Origin: Brachionus plicatilis
Taxonomy: Eukaryota; Rotifera; Eurotatoria; Ploima; Brachionidae
Length of the DNA: 44,518 bases
Direction of reading: 5' to 3'
Assembly: GCA_010279815.1 (NCBI GenBank)
Contig: QEOQ01000214.1
Location: 1,261,799-1,306,316 of the forward strand
The notes beneath the pieces are model-generated. The model searched no databases. It saw nothing but the letters and a program-made list of their open reading frames with translations, and was not told the DNA's origin. Numbering within the stretch: the first letter of the stretch is position 1; every line of letters begins with the position of its first letter. Positions 9,728-19,500 of this stretch are shown here, in pieces. Position numbers and translations under genes: made by a program.

Positions 9728-10762
9728 ATGAATGTATTCAAGATTTTTTTTCTGATTTCATTCATAGTCATAGTTTCCATATTTTATTTGTTCACAAAAA
9801 CATCAAACCAACCAAGTATAGTGAATAAAATTTACCATAGAACAGAAAATAAAACTTTTCATCCGAGCATTTTTTGTCTCATAAAAACACATCCAAACAA
9901 CATTAAAATTAATAAGACTCTAATTTTGTACAAAGTATGGGCTCACAAGTGCGACAACTATCGGTTTATCACTTTATTGCCCGACCATCTAGAACCAAAA
10001 GATAACTCAGAAACAATTGAAGTATTTGACCAATTTTACATGATTCAGCCAAAGCACTTGTCCGGCGAATCGCACGGAAATTTGACTCTCAAAATTTACT
10101 TTTCTATGATTTATATATATGAAAAATTTGGCAACTACGATTGGTATTACATTGTAGATGACGATGCCTATGTTAATGTCAACAATTTAAAACAATTCCT
10201 AAAAGATAAGCCATCTAATGAATCGGTCACGTTTGGCTATAACTTTAAAGTAATTGTCAAAGATGGCTATCACTCGGGAGGACCAGGATACGCTTTGAGC
10301 AACAAGGCGTTCATTGTGATGACAAGAGAGTTGATCAAAGACATAAAAAATTGTCCCAACAGTGGAATTGATGACAGCGATGTGAATGCTTGCATCAGAA
10401 AGTATAATGGCACAATGGGAAATTCCAGAGATGAAAATAAGCGCGAAAGATTTTTGCCAATGAGCTTAATGAACCACTTTATGGGAACTAGTTTAGAGTG
10501 GCTGAATGGATATGGTGAGATGGCTCCCAAAAAAGGTTTTGAATGTTGTGCTGATTCATTGATAGCTGTGCATTACATGAACTCGAGGGATCTGGTTCGC
10601 CTCGATTTGGCAATTGAAGCACAAACAAAAAACTTCAAAATTTACGACCACTTTTTTGCACTCAAAAAACCTGTCACATTCAAAAATGTAATAAAAAATT
10701 ACATTTTATTAGAGGATATTGAAAATGAATCAAACAAATACAGCGAGTTGATAAAATTTTAA
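9728..10762 (+). CDS. Core-1-type beta-1,3-galactosyltransferase (GT31, C1GALT1-like)
   Basis: 344 aa in a single exon. A type II Golgi membrane protein: a short cytosolic start, then a signal-anchor at residues about 5-22 (IFFLISFIVIVSIFYLF), stem and catalytic domain. The family transfers galactose from UDP-Gal to GalNAc-Ser/Thr to make core 1 O-glycans. Visible motifs: the metal-binding YIVDDDAYVNVNNL (DDD at 144-146), TFGYNFK..GYHSGGPGYALS (169-191) matching the FGRRFKP..GYMSGGAGYVLS block of C1GALT1, GIDDSDVNAC (213-222) at the ED motif, FECC (271-274) for the Cys-Cys pair, and VHYMNS near 281. Several N-glycosylation sequons are present (NKT, NLT, NES, NGT). Human C1GALT1 is 363 aa. The acceptor specificity of divergent invertebrate paralogues is not predictable from sequence. 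AATAAA lies at 10809-10814. Confidence 0.88.
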   Translation: MNVFKIFFLISFIVIVSIFYLFTKTSNQPSIVNKIYHRTENKTFHPSIFCLIKTHPNNIKINKTLILYKVWAHKCDNYRFITLLPDHLEPKDNSETIEVFDQFYMIQPKHLSGESHGNLTLKIYFSMIYIYEKFGNYDWYYIVDDDAYVNVNNLKQFLKDKPSNESVTFGYNFKVIVKDGYHSGGPGYALSNKAFIVMTRELIKDIKNCPNSGIDDSDVNACIRKYNGTMGNSRDENKRERFLPMSLMNHFMGTSLEWLNGYGEMAPKKGFECCADSLIAVHYMNSRDLVRLDLAIEAQTKNFKIYDHFFALKKPVTFKNVIKNYILLEDIENESNKYSELIKF

Positions 10763-12295
10763 ACAAAATATTTTTTCTTTCTTAAATTATTAATTCTGCT
10801 TAAAGTGTAATAAAATATTTTAAATGAATAGCTCCATTTAATTGATTTTGATCAACGGATCTTATTAAAATTATTAATATTAAAAAAAAAACAAAATGTA
10901 AAAACCAAATTTTATTTTCAATAATTTTTAATATTTTTACAGTAGAAAAATTTTCTTCTAATTTTTAACAATAACAAACCCGGCATGTCAAATTGACCGG
11001 ATTTATGTTTTAATCTTCTATATAAATTAAACTAAACAATATGTTCAATTTTTTTTCACTTCAAATCGTTTTTCAAAAATAATTAAAAATTTATATAACT
11101 TTAAAGCCAACAAAAATATGTTATCCTTAAAAGCCCGACGGGAAAATTTGACCAAACCCATTAGTTAGCTTAGTTTGACTAAGTTGAATTAAAAAATAAA
11201 AAAAATATGTTAGTTTTTAATTACTTTTAAATGAATATTTTCTATTCAAATGCTATAACGGAACTATTAAAACTCCTAGAGAGACTTAAACTTTTTTTAA
11301 TTAATAAATAAATATTAATGATTTGACAATTGCAGTTTTTTTCATCAAATTGAAAATGAATCTTGAGATCTTTTACAAATTTTTTCTATTACTACTTTAT
11401 TTTAATATATTTTTTTGTATTTTTATTTAGATAGAGCATTAGCTAGGTAAAGATAAACAAATAAATAAATTGAATAATTTTTTTTTTACCCATTTATTAT
11501 CTTTATATGTCAGGTTAATAAATAGCCAACAAAAATTATTAAAAATATTAAACCGAACTGTGAGCCTGTTTGAAAGACAAAAAATATGGTATTGAAATTT
11601 TAATTTTGCATATTTTTTATTGATTTATATTTATATTTAAATCAATAAAAAAAATCAATTTAGTTAGAATTTTTTTTTAATTTTAAAAGATTTATTTTTT
11701 AATAGCTTGACACTATTAAATAAAATTAAAAGAGATTATCTATTCCTTTATCTTTATTTACAACATAATTAAATATGTAGATAAAGAGAGAGTGTCAGAG
11801 CCAGGGGTGCAGGGCGTGTTAAAAGTTTATTCAAAAATAAAAAATTTGATTTAAAAAAAAGAAAGCTCAAGTTAAATTATGGCTTTAAATGATATTTAAT
11901 ATTAATTAGAATATATTATGGCGAAACCAAGTTCTTTCAAATTTAATATTTGAATAGCTTAATTAAAAACAAACTATAAAAGCTATAAAATTAAAAAATA
12001 TTTTAACCAAATTTAAAAAACATTTTAAATATAAGTAAAAAAAAAACAAATAAAATTTATTTAGAGTTTTATTTCAATTTAAAAGATTAAATTTATTCAA
12101 AAATTAAAAATTTTATTTGAAAAATAAAAACCAAAGTTTTAAAAAAGATATCGCTTTTGAATTTTTTGTTAATGAAAGAAAAAAAAATTATAAAATATTT
12201 TAATTAAATGCAAAATTGAAAAGTTGAGCAAAAATACTCCAAATTAATGATTTGATATTTCAAATAAATAAAAGCTTTTGAGCTAATGGTTCTTT
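10763..12295. other. AT-rich intergenic DNA
   Basis: Almost pure A/T with no acceptable ORF. Short G/C-containing islands at about 10977-11010 (CCCGGCATGTCAAATTGACC) and 11125-11160 resemble degraded transposon ends but could not be paired. A TATA-like ATAAATAAAAG about 30 bp upstream of the U3 gene may be part of its promoter; no proximal sequence element could be assigned. Confidence 0.4.
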
Positions 12296-12521
12296 AAGAT
12301 CATACTTTTAGGGATCATTTCTATAGTATGTATCGCCCGAGCAATGTCTAACCATTGCCGAACGCTTTAACCCACGATGATGAGTGAAAGCGGACTTGTC
12401 TGAGCGCGAAACCGATATTGATGGTTGTTTTCAGCAATGGAAACTCGGCCGTCAATCATTGATGAACGTTCAGGGTTAGCTTTAGTCTAATTGTTGAGGG
12501 CAAGTTTGCAGTCCGAGTGGC
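12296..12521 (+). ncRNA. U3 small nucleolar RNA
   Basis: About 226 nt, much more GC-rich than its surroundings. It matches the U3 layout: a 5' end AAGATCATACTTTTA (box A' region), box A GGGATCATTTCTATAGT (12311-12327), box C' GATGATGA (12376-12383), box B near GTCTGAGCGCGAAACCG (12398-12414), box C within CAATCATTGATGAACG (12454-12469), and box D near the 3' end in CAGTCCGAGTGG (12509-12520). U3 base-pairs with pre-rRNA and its 5' ETS and is essential for early cleavages in 18S rRNA maturation in the SSU processome. Box D reads GTCCGA rather than the usual GTCTGA, a point of interest. Ends are set by homology and are good to a few nucleotides. Confidence 0.92.
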
Positions 12522-12721
12522 TTATTTAATTTCAAAAAAGAAAAAAAAAGAAATTTTTTTTGATAATTTTAATTTAATAAAAAAAATCTAAAATTTATTT
12601 AAATTTTTTTTAAATGTTTTTTTTCAAATTGAAAATTTTGAAAACGTAAAATAATTCCAAATTTTTTGCATCTTGTTATTTCTCTTCTTTTTTTACTTCA
12701 GTTTTTATTAATCCGATGATG

Positions 12722-12729
12722 AAAAAAAA
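12722..12729 (-). terminator. Pol III terminator of tRNA-Arg
   Basis: Eight consecutive T residues on the minus strand, one base downstream of the tRNA 3' end; the standard Pol III stop signal. Confidence 0.8.
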
Positions 12730-12730
12730 T

Positions 12731-12803
12731 CACCCCCAGAGGGGATCGAACCCTCGACCTATGGATTAGAAGTCCATCGCGCTATCCACTGCGCTATGGG
12801 GGC
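12731..12803 (-). tRNA. tRNA-Arg (anticodon UCU)
   Basis: 73 nt on the minus strand, without intron. Acceptor stem GCCCCCA pairs with TGGGGGT, with one G-U at the first position. The D arm contains AGTGGATA, and the anticodon stem ATGGA/TCCAT encloses loop CTTCTAA with anticodon TCT at 12768-12770 (reads AGA). The T arm is GAGGG TTCGATC CCCTC and the discriminator base is G. A run of eight T residues on the minus strand immediately downstream (plus 12722-12729) is a Pol III terminator. A- and B-box promoters are internal. AGA should be a heavily used Arg codon in so AT-rich a genome. Confidence 0.96.
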
Positions 12804-12958
12804 TTATTTTAAAAATTACATTTTTATATTTTATGATCAATTATCTTGAAAATAAATATATAATTCAGAGTCAAAATTTGTTTTTAAAAATATTTTAATT
12901 TATATTACAGGAGTGATTTGGCATTTGTGTTTTTACGTAATTTTAGGTAAATTTGATC

Positions 12959-13163
12959 CAGACTTGTTTTTAAGTCACAGTTTTAAGTCTAAGTCACAAA
13001 AATTTAAGTCAAAGTCAATGACTTAAAAATATTTTTTTTTTCAGCGCGGCAGTCCAAAATTTTGACCGTCAAGCTGACCGGCTTTACTTAGCCTTTTTCT
13101 AAAAAAAAATTTTAAATCATTGACTTGACTTGACTTAAGACTTGTGACTTAAAAACAACTCTG
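12959..13163. mobile_element. hAT-type MITE, complete with 8-bp duplication
   Basis: 205 bp, left end CAGACTTGTTTTTAAGTCAC and right end GTGACTTAAAAACAACTCTG, flanked on both sides by ATTTGATC (12951-12958 and 13164-13171), an exact 8-bp target-site duplication. The interior has AAGTC/GACTT words and the CAGCGCGGCAGTCC block shared with 7063-7302. No ORF. Confidence 0.92.
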
Positions 13164-13503
13164 ATTTGATCACAATTTAATTTTTTTTAGACAAGCTTGT
13201 AGCATTACTCTTGCTGTGAATAAGAAATTGTTTAGTATTAAAAGACTCTTTTCTGTAAACTTCTGTCACAGAGCACAGTTTTTCAAAATGATTTATAGTA
13301 ATACAATTCCTTTATTTTTTCCTTAGTTATAAAATAGGAAATTATTAAGACAAATTTAATTTCAAAAAAAAACTCTAATATAGTATAAGTTTAAATTCAT
13401 TAGAAAAAATTGCTTCTTCTAATAGAAAGAATAGTAAGAATTTCTTGAATATTTGTCCAAAAAATCATGATCTTTTCTTAGATTTTCTTCAGTTCTAAAT
13501 TTG
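13164..13503. other. AT-rich intergenic DNA
   Basis: Nothing recognisable apart from stop-rich sequence. Confidence 0.4.
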
Positions 13504-13652
13504 CTAGTCAAACTTTTTTTGCTGATTCCTGATCAATTTTTGATACATGCTGTTTATCAATGCCATTTTTGCCCACAATCTCTTTGCTTCTTTATTTATA
13601 TCCGAATCTGCTAAACCTTCTAGGTCTCTTTGATTGAGTTGAAATAAATAAG
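13504..13652 (-). pseudogene. Terminal-exon-like ORF fragment, unknown protein
   Basis: On the minus strand an acceptor-like AAAGTTTTCAG precedes 49 open codons (YLFQLNQRDLEGLADSDINK, then EAKRLWAKMALINSMYQKL..KKFD) ending at TAG 13504-13506. The helical, charged sequence looks like real protein. Just upstream on the same strand (13860-13910), another short piece, SAMLWLRDQTIKEETF, is interrupted by stops. I think it is a decayed gene or transposon; I do not recognise the family. Confidence 0.35.
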
Positions 13653-13670
13653 CTGAAAACTTTAATTATA

Positions 13671-13715
13671 TGTTTATAACCCAAATTTAAATTAATTAAA
13701 TTTGAGTTATAAACA
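13671..13715. repeat. 45-bp near-perfect palindrome
   Basis: TGTTTATAAC[C/T]CAAATTTA folds back on TAAATTTG[A/G]GTTATAAACA around AATTAATT. It lies between the two pieces of the unknown minus-strand ORF remnant and may be a small hairpin transposon or simple palindrome. Confidence 0.6.
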
Positions 13716-14186
13716 GCTAAAATTTCTTTGTTCAACAGTTACAGTAGTTATTATTTTCTAGTCATAATTTTCCATATATAAATGCTTGTTTTTCACTTAT
13801 TAGTTTCAGATTCCAATTTATTTCAAATAAAGATTTATCCTTAAAAAGTTTCTTCTTTTATTGTTTGATCTCTCAACCACAGCATAGCGGAGTTATTAAA
13901 TTAATACTTGTCTATGCACAAAAAGATAATAAACAAACCACGTTTATTACAGTATTCTCTTCAAAACATTTATGACCAAATCATGAAAAACTTTACATTT
14001 TCATCTTTGCTTCATTCTTGAATTATCTCATCAATTATGAATGATTTTTTTGGATTAAAACCAAGAAAAAGTTTATGAGCTAATTGAATTTATTGTGATA
14101 TATTCTTGGTTCTTTGTAAAATTTTGTGCTTAATAGATGTTGATTTCGACTATCCTTTTTCTTTAATTGGCTTATGTCAATCGATT

Positions 14187-14710
14187 CAGTAGAAAATTCC
14201 CCACTCTGTAATTTCCCCCACTCAGTAAAAATGAATGTAACCAATCAAATATTTTAATTAAAAATGATATTAAAATCAATTAAATTCTTTATTGACCGAA
14301 TTCAAAACTCATAAAAAACAAGCTTTTATTTTTTTTTTGCTTCCTATAACAAGACTATTTTTGAAAACCGAAAAAGAGAACTCAAAAGATAAAGTCGGTA
14401 TTTCCGAATTTGTACCCCAAGTGATAGCTCTTAAAAATATAAAATAATAAAAAATAGAAAAATTTAATTTTTTTGTTAAATATAATTATCTTGAGGATTT
14501 TGATGCTGTTCAATTACAAAATAAGGTCAAAAATATTAAATCAGTTAATGTAAGTTTATAATTTAATTATTTTTTGTATTTTTACTTGATGGATCGACTT
14601 TTATCTAATAAAAAAATCTTTAAATGTTTTAATTTTCTAATCTATTACTCTGCCTATATTGTGGGGAAAATTATAAATGGGGAAAAAAAAAGTGGGAAAT
14701 TTTCTTATTG
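14187..14710. mobile_element. Possible TIR element (CCCCAC-rich ends)
   Basis: CAGTAGAAAATTCCCCACT at the left and, inverted, CAATAAGAAAATTTCCCACT at the right. Further CCCCAC/GTGGGG words lie just inside each end. ATGTCAA occurs outside both ends (14174-14180 and 14714-14720) and could be a 7-bp duplication if the boundaries are extended. Termini are uncertain and there is no ORF. Confidence 0.45.
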
Positions 14711-14813
14711 ACCATGTCAACCATCCCTTCTTCTCTTGTTATTTAGATGATTATGAGACAACTTAGTTTTTCTAACAACAATTAACTCATCAGTCCAAAA
14801 TTAAAAAAATACG

Positions 14814-14843
14814 TTAACGGTCAAGACGGGTCATCTTTGACCC
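14814..14843. mobile_element. Possible lone piggyBac-type end
   Basis: TTAA followed by CGGTCAAGACGGGTCATC and TTTGACCC, with an internal GGGTCA..TGACCC palindrome. TTAA plus this type of G/C-rich terminus is typical of piggyBac-like MITEs, but no partner end was found. Confidence 0.25.
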
Positions 14844-15506
14844 AAACAAAATAATCAAAAATATAAAAAAAAATTACGCTTTTTTTTTAATCTTAATTTA
14901 AAAATCAATAATTGTTTATTTCTTTTTAAGTTTCAAAATCAAAAAAATAACTTTCAATTTTTTTAGATAAACCTTAAAAAACAAAATTTGATATTTAAGG
15001 TAATAAATCATAAAAAACTGTAAAAATGAGGAAAGAAAATTATAAATTCAGTCAGTTTAGAAGAGTAACACTTAAAAAATTAAATTTTAGGTAAAAAATT
15101 AAATTTTTTTTATTGAGAAAAAGTGAATTGATAGTTTGTATAAATCAAAAGTGTAGATAAACTTTGAAAAAATTTGGGAAAATTTTTTTTTTTTTTAATT
15201 TCTGCTTATTATTATCTTCTTAAAAAAAATTAAAAAAAAAAATTTATTTTAAAATTAAATAAATTATGATGCATTAGAATATTATTTCATTGCTGAATTT
15301 CGATGAAATGGTTCCTAACTCATTAATGATTCATCTGGAAATGACTGGATTGATCAATTAATTTTGACTTTGAGGATTATATTTCAATAAATTTTTTTGA
15401 TCAACTATTTTTTTGTTTGATCACGTAATTTGTTTTTCGATTACAAAACTTATTTATGATTACATATTTAAAAAATTAAAAAAACTGCCTTTTTATTGAT
15501 CACATA

Positions 15507-16278
15507 CAGTATGTGTCAAAAGTTTAGAAATTGATTGTTTTAATTATCTTAAATTGTTTATTTGTTGTATTTTACGAAAAATTGAGTGCAAAAGAAAAAA
15601 AAAAAAAGCACTAGTTTGTAGAATTTTTTTTCTCTACAATTTGATATATGACACTCGGCATAAAAATATAATCAACTTTTAAATATTTACAATGAAAAAA
15701 CTTCCCCTAAAAAATAAAAAATAAAACTCGGTGCAAAAGTTAAGAAATTCGGGTAATTCAAAGTTTTAGCAAACATTGCTACCTTTTTTCACTCCTTTAT
15801 GATTAATTCTTAAATAACTTCCAATTTTGAGTAAATTTTGCTCTTTAGCTGTTTAATTTTAAAACTCTCCAACTCCTCACTTGGTCTCTAAATAACATTA
15901 CCAAAAAATCTTTAATTTGGCAAAAAATGGGTCTAACCCATAAAAATGGTAGATTGTAGTTCTGCTAAAAATTTGAGATAAAAAGCAAAACGAAAAAGCC
16001 AAGTTGTCAGGTGTATCTCCCAAATGTGGCTCTTCAACTAAGAAACGATATGAAGAGACTGGTTCTGTCTCTGATCGAAGCCGTTCTGGTAGACCTCGGA
16101 AGCTAACTTTAAGGGATGAAAAATACATTTTTAGATAGATTAGAAAATATCCTTCATCAAGTTATCAAAAACTTGCCACTGATTTTAATTCTAAGACCCA
16201 GGAGGTTAGGATAAGCAAGTAAACTATTATGAGGTCTCTCCAAAAAAAAAGCTTAATTCAGAAAGCGTTTAAGTTTTG
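15507..16278 (+). mobile_element. Tc1-like transposon remnant
   Basis: The left terminus is CAGTATGTGTCAAAAGT preceded by TA (15505-15506), a typical Tc1 TIR. A second similar word, GTGCAAAAGTTAAGAAATT, occurs at about 15732, as in inverted-repeat/direct-repeat type Tc1 ends. A degenerate transposase N-terminus follows at 15976-16278. No right TIR is seen; the copy stops about 230 bp before the CTR9 start codon. Confidence 0.75.
15976..16278 (+). pseudogene. Tc1-like transposase N-terminal pseudogene
   Basis: The frame reads AKLSGVSPKCGSSTKKRYEE, then TGSVSDRSRSGRPRKLTLRD and EKYIFR, stop, IRKYPSSSYQKLATDFNS.., stop, TIMRSLQKKSLI. This is the paired-type HTH with the GRPRKLT linker hook and the second HTH of Tc1 transposases. 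Two in-frame stops (near 16135 and 16222) kill it. The DDE domain is absent. The 76-aa frame on the other strand is a shadow. Confidence 0.82.
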
Positions 16279-16509
16279 ATTTTCTTCAACTTTAATAAGA
16301 AAAATATTCTAAATTTTCAAAAATTTTTTACAAGAAATTTTGCCTCTTTTTCTACATTAATTTCCGCTCACAAGCAACACACACAACATATTGCAAATCA
16401 GACAAATTTTGTGTCGTGATCAAAATTGAAATTTAGAGAGAGAGAGTGAGAGAAAGAGAGGGGAAAAAGCTGAAAGACATTGCAAATTGAACAATCAGCA
16501 AACGCAAGC
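16279..16509 (+). promoter_or_regulatory. CTR9 upstream region / 5' UTR
   Basis: The 230 bp between the Tc1 remnant and the CTR9 ATG include an AGAGAG-rich purine tract (16434-16462) next to GGGGAAAAAGC. GAGA-type tracts are frequent in invertebrate core promoters and 5' UTRs. No TATA box is obvious. The start site is unknown. Confidence 0.4.
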
Positions 16510-19500
16510 ATGAACGACACCGAGACCACATCGGGATCCATAGAAATCCCGCTCAAGGACTCGGACGAAGTGATCGAGCTGGGCCTGGACCAGCTGCCGG
16601 ACGGCGACGAAGTCCTCGCCATTCTCATCCAAGAAAACTGTCCTCTGCACGTGTGGATCCGGCTGGCCATCGGCTACTACAAACAAATGAAGCTGGCGGA
16701 CTTTGTGCGCATCCTAGAGGCGTCGCGCACCAGCGCCAACACAAACTACCGCGGCTTCGAAAAAGACAGTCTGAAGGCGCTGGACACGCTCGCCGCCCAC
16801 TACGTCCAAATGGCCAACAAAGAAAAGAACAAAGAGCTCAAAAAAGACTACTGCTCGAAGGCGACCGTGCTGTACACGTCGGCCGACAAAATATCCATGT
16901 ACGACTCGGACCACTTGCTCAGCAGGGCCTACTTTTGTCTGCTCGACTCGGACAAGCTGGACCAAGCAGACGCCCAGTTCAACTTTGTGCTCAGCACCAA
17001 CCCGTACAACGTGGCCGCCCTGGTCGGCAAAGCGTCCATAGCCTTTAACAAAAAGGACTACAAGACCTCGCTGAACTATTACAAGAAAGCGCTGAAGACG
17101 AACGCGAACGCGCCCGCCGGCGTTCGCCTCGGCATGGGCCTGTGCTTTTACAAGCTGGCCAAAGTGGCCAAGGCCAAGCTGGCGTTCGAGCGCGCTCTCC
17201 AAATCGACAGCGAATGTGTGGCCGCTCTCATCGGCCTCTCCATCATCGAGCTCAACAACAAGACGTCCGAGTCCACCAAACTCGGCGTCGATCTCTTGTC
17301 CAAGGCCTACAAGCTCGACTCCAAAAATCCCGTCATTCTCAACCACTTGGCCAATCACTTCTTCTACAAGAAAGAATATCAAAAAGTGCAGCAGCTGGCC
17401 ATGCACGCCTTCCACAACACCGAGAACGAGCTGATCCGCGCCGAGACATGCTACCAGCTGGCCAGGTCGTATCACGTGCAGGGCGACTACGACCAGGCGT
17501 TCCAGTACTACTACCAGGCCACCCAATTCAACTCGTCCAGCTTCATTCTTCCCTTTTTCGGCCTCGGCCAAATGTACCTGCACCGCAGCGACCCGGAGAA
17601 CGCGGCCCTCTGCTTCGAAAAAGTGCTCAAGTCAAGTCCCAACAACTACGAGGCCATGAAAATTCTGGGCACCATCTACTCGAGCAGCAAGGAGCCGGAG
17701 AAAAAAGAAATGGCCAAGAGCAACTTCAAAAAGGTGACCGAGCTGTGTCCGGACGACGTCGAGGCCTGGATCGAGTACGCCCAGCTGCTCGAGTCGCACG
17801 ACGTGCACGGCGCGCTCAACGCCTACGGCATAGCCATCAAAATCCTCAACGACAATGTGCAAGAGGGAGTGCCGCCCGAGCTGCTCAACAACGTGGCCTC
17901 GCTCCACTTTCGCATGGCCAACTACGACGAGTCCAAGCGGCACTTTGAGACGGCGCTGCGCCTCGTCAACAACGAGCTCGTCCACGACAAGGTCTACTAC
18001 GCGGCCATCCAGACCACAATTGAGTACAACGTGGCCCGGCTCCACGAAGCCAGACACGAGTACGACCTGGCCGAGAAGAGCTACCGGCACATATTGTCCA
18101 GGCACCCGCAGTATATTGATTGCATTCTGCGCATCGGCTGCATGTGCAGGGACCGCGGCCAGATTCACGAGGCTAGCGAGTGGTTCAAGGAAGCGCTGCG
18201 ATTCACGCAAACCCAGCCCGACAGCTGGTCGCTCATGGGCAACTTGCACATTGACAAAGAGCAGCTTGGCCCTGCACAGAATCAGTTCGAGAGAATCATC
18301 AAAAATAATGAGCAGGACACGTATGCGTTGTGTGCGCTCGGCAACATTTGGCTGCACACGCTCTACCAGCCCACCAAGGACAAGAGCAAGGAGAAGCGGC
18401 ACGAGCAGCGCTCGCTACAGATGTACAAGACTGTGCTGAAGATTGATCCCAGAAATATTTGGGCTGCCAATGGGGTCGGATGTGTTTTGGCGCACAAAGG
18501 TCAGTTGATTTTTTTTTTTGCTTTTCTCTTTCTTCTAGGCTTTGTTTGATGCCATAGTTAAATTTGGTACCAAAAAACAAAAAAAAAATAGTAAAAGTGC
18601 CAAAGCTTAAGTTGTGAACGACCTAAACATGTTCTGTAAATTGAAACAACTGATACATCCTTTGTACCACCAATTTACTGATTCTGCAAGACTCTGCATT
18701 AAATATTCAGAACTCTGCAATAAATCTGCAAAATTCTGCATTAAATATTCAGAACTCTGCAATAAATCTGCAAAATTCTGCATTAAATATTCAGAACTCT
18801 GCAATAAATCTGCAAAACTCTGCATTAGATATTCAGAACTCTGCAATAAATCTGCAAAACTCTGCAATAAATATGCAAAACTCTGCAATAAATATGCAAG
18901 ACTCAGAAAATAGTAAATTTGGGATATTACCATGTTTTACGCTACCATATTTAGCGTAAAATATGGAAATCTAAAAAACGGTATTTATCGTAAAATAATG
19001 AAGGCTATCGTAAATTTCCCATAATTAACGTAAAATTCACTGGAAAAAAAAAATTCCAAAATTTCTCGAAAAAAAAAAAAAAATTTGATTGACTTTATTG
19101 ACCAAAATTAACGTCAATTTCGGTAGCTTATTGTAAAAAATAGTGAAAATGGTAATAAATAGTTTTTTTTAGATTTAATTTTTTACAATGTTATGGAAAT
19201 TAAGTATAATTTTTAATTACAAAATATCAAGAAAATACCTAGAAATTCCAAAAGAATTTAATTATTTTAGAGTTTTTGATTTTATTCTTTTCGTCTTTTT
19301 TGCTTTTAAGCTGTCAACTTATGGTGTATTTTTACGTCTTTTTTTTAAAAATTGATCATGAGAAAATTGCGATGTTTTGCATTAATTTTTAAAAAATATA
19401 TGAGAGTTATTTTTGCAATCGTATCACATTAATATTTAATAGTTAATGTCAAACGTAGAATATTTAATTTTTATTAAGACAAAAATCATTAAATTATATA

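Larger units (their letters stand above)
13716..15506. other. Intergenic, decayed repeats
   Basis: No gene seen. It contains the possible TIR element at 14187-14710 and a piggyBac-like end at 14814-14843; the rest is A/T-rich with homopolymer runs. Confidence 0.4.

Noticed and set aside
15898..16128. 76-aa minus-strand ORF
   Set aside because: Antisense of the Tc1 transposase remnant, whose plus-strand translation shows the GRPRKLT motif.
16480..16509. CTR9 start upstream at 16480
   Set aside because: The codon there is TTG; the first ATG in frame is 16510, and homology to CTR9 begins just after it.
16714..17583. 289-aa minus-strand ORF (and 17632-18402 minus, 17142-17948, 17855-18439 and 16653-17048 plus) over CTR9 exon 1
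   Set aside because: All are antisense or out-of-frame shadows of the GC-rich CTR9 exon; the CTR9 frame matches a conserved protein along its whole length.
18680..18906. CRISPR-like array
   Set aside because: The units are contiguous, with no unique spacers, and the genome is eukaryotic.
18607..18933. Two overlapping ~100-aa ORFs on opposite strands
   Set aside because: Both come from a 42-bp tandem repeat whose length is a multiple of three; translations are just the repeated unit.
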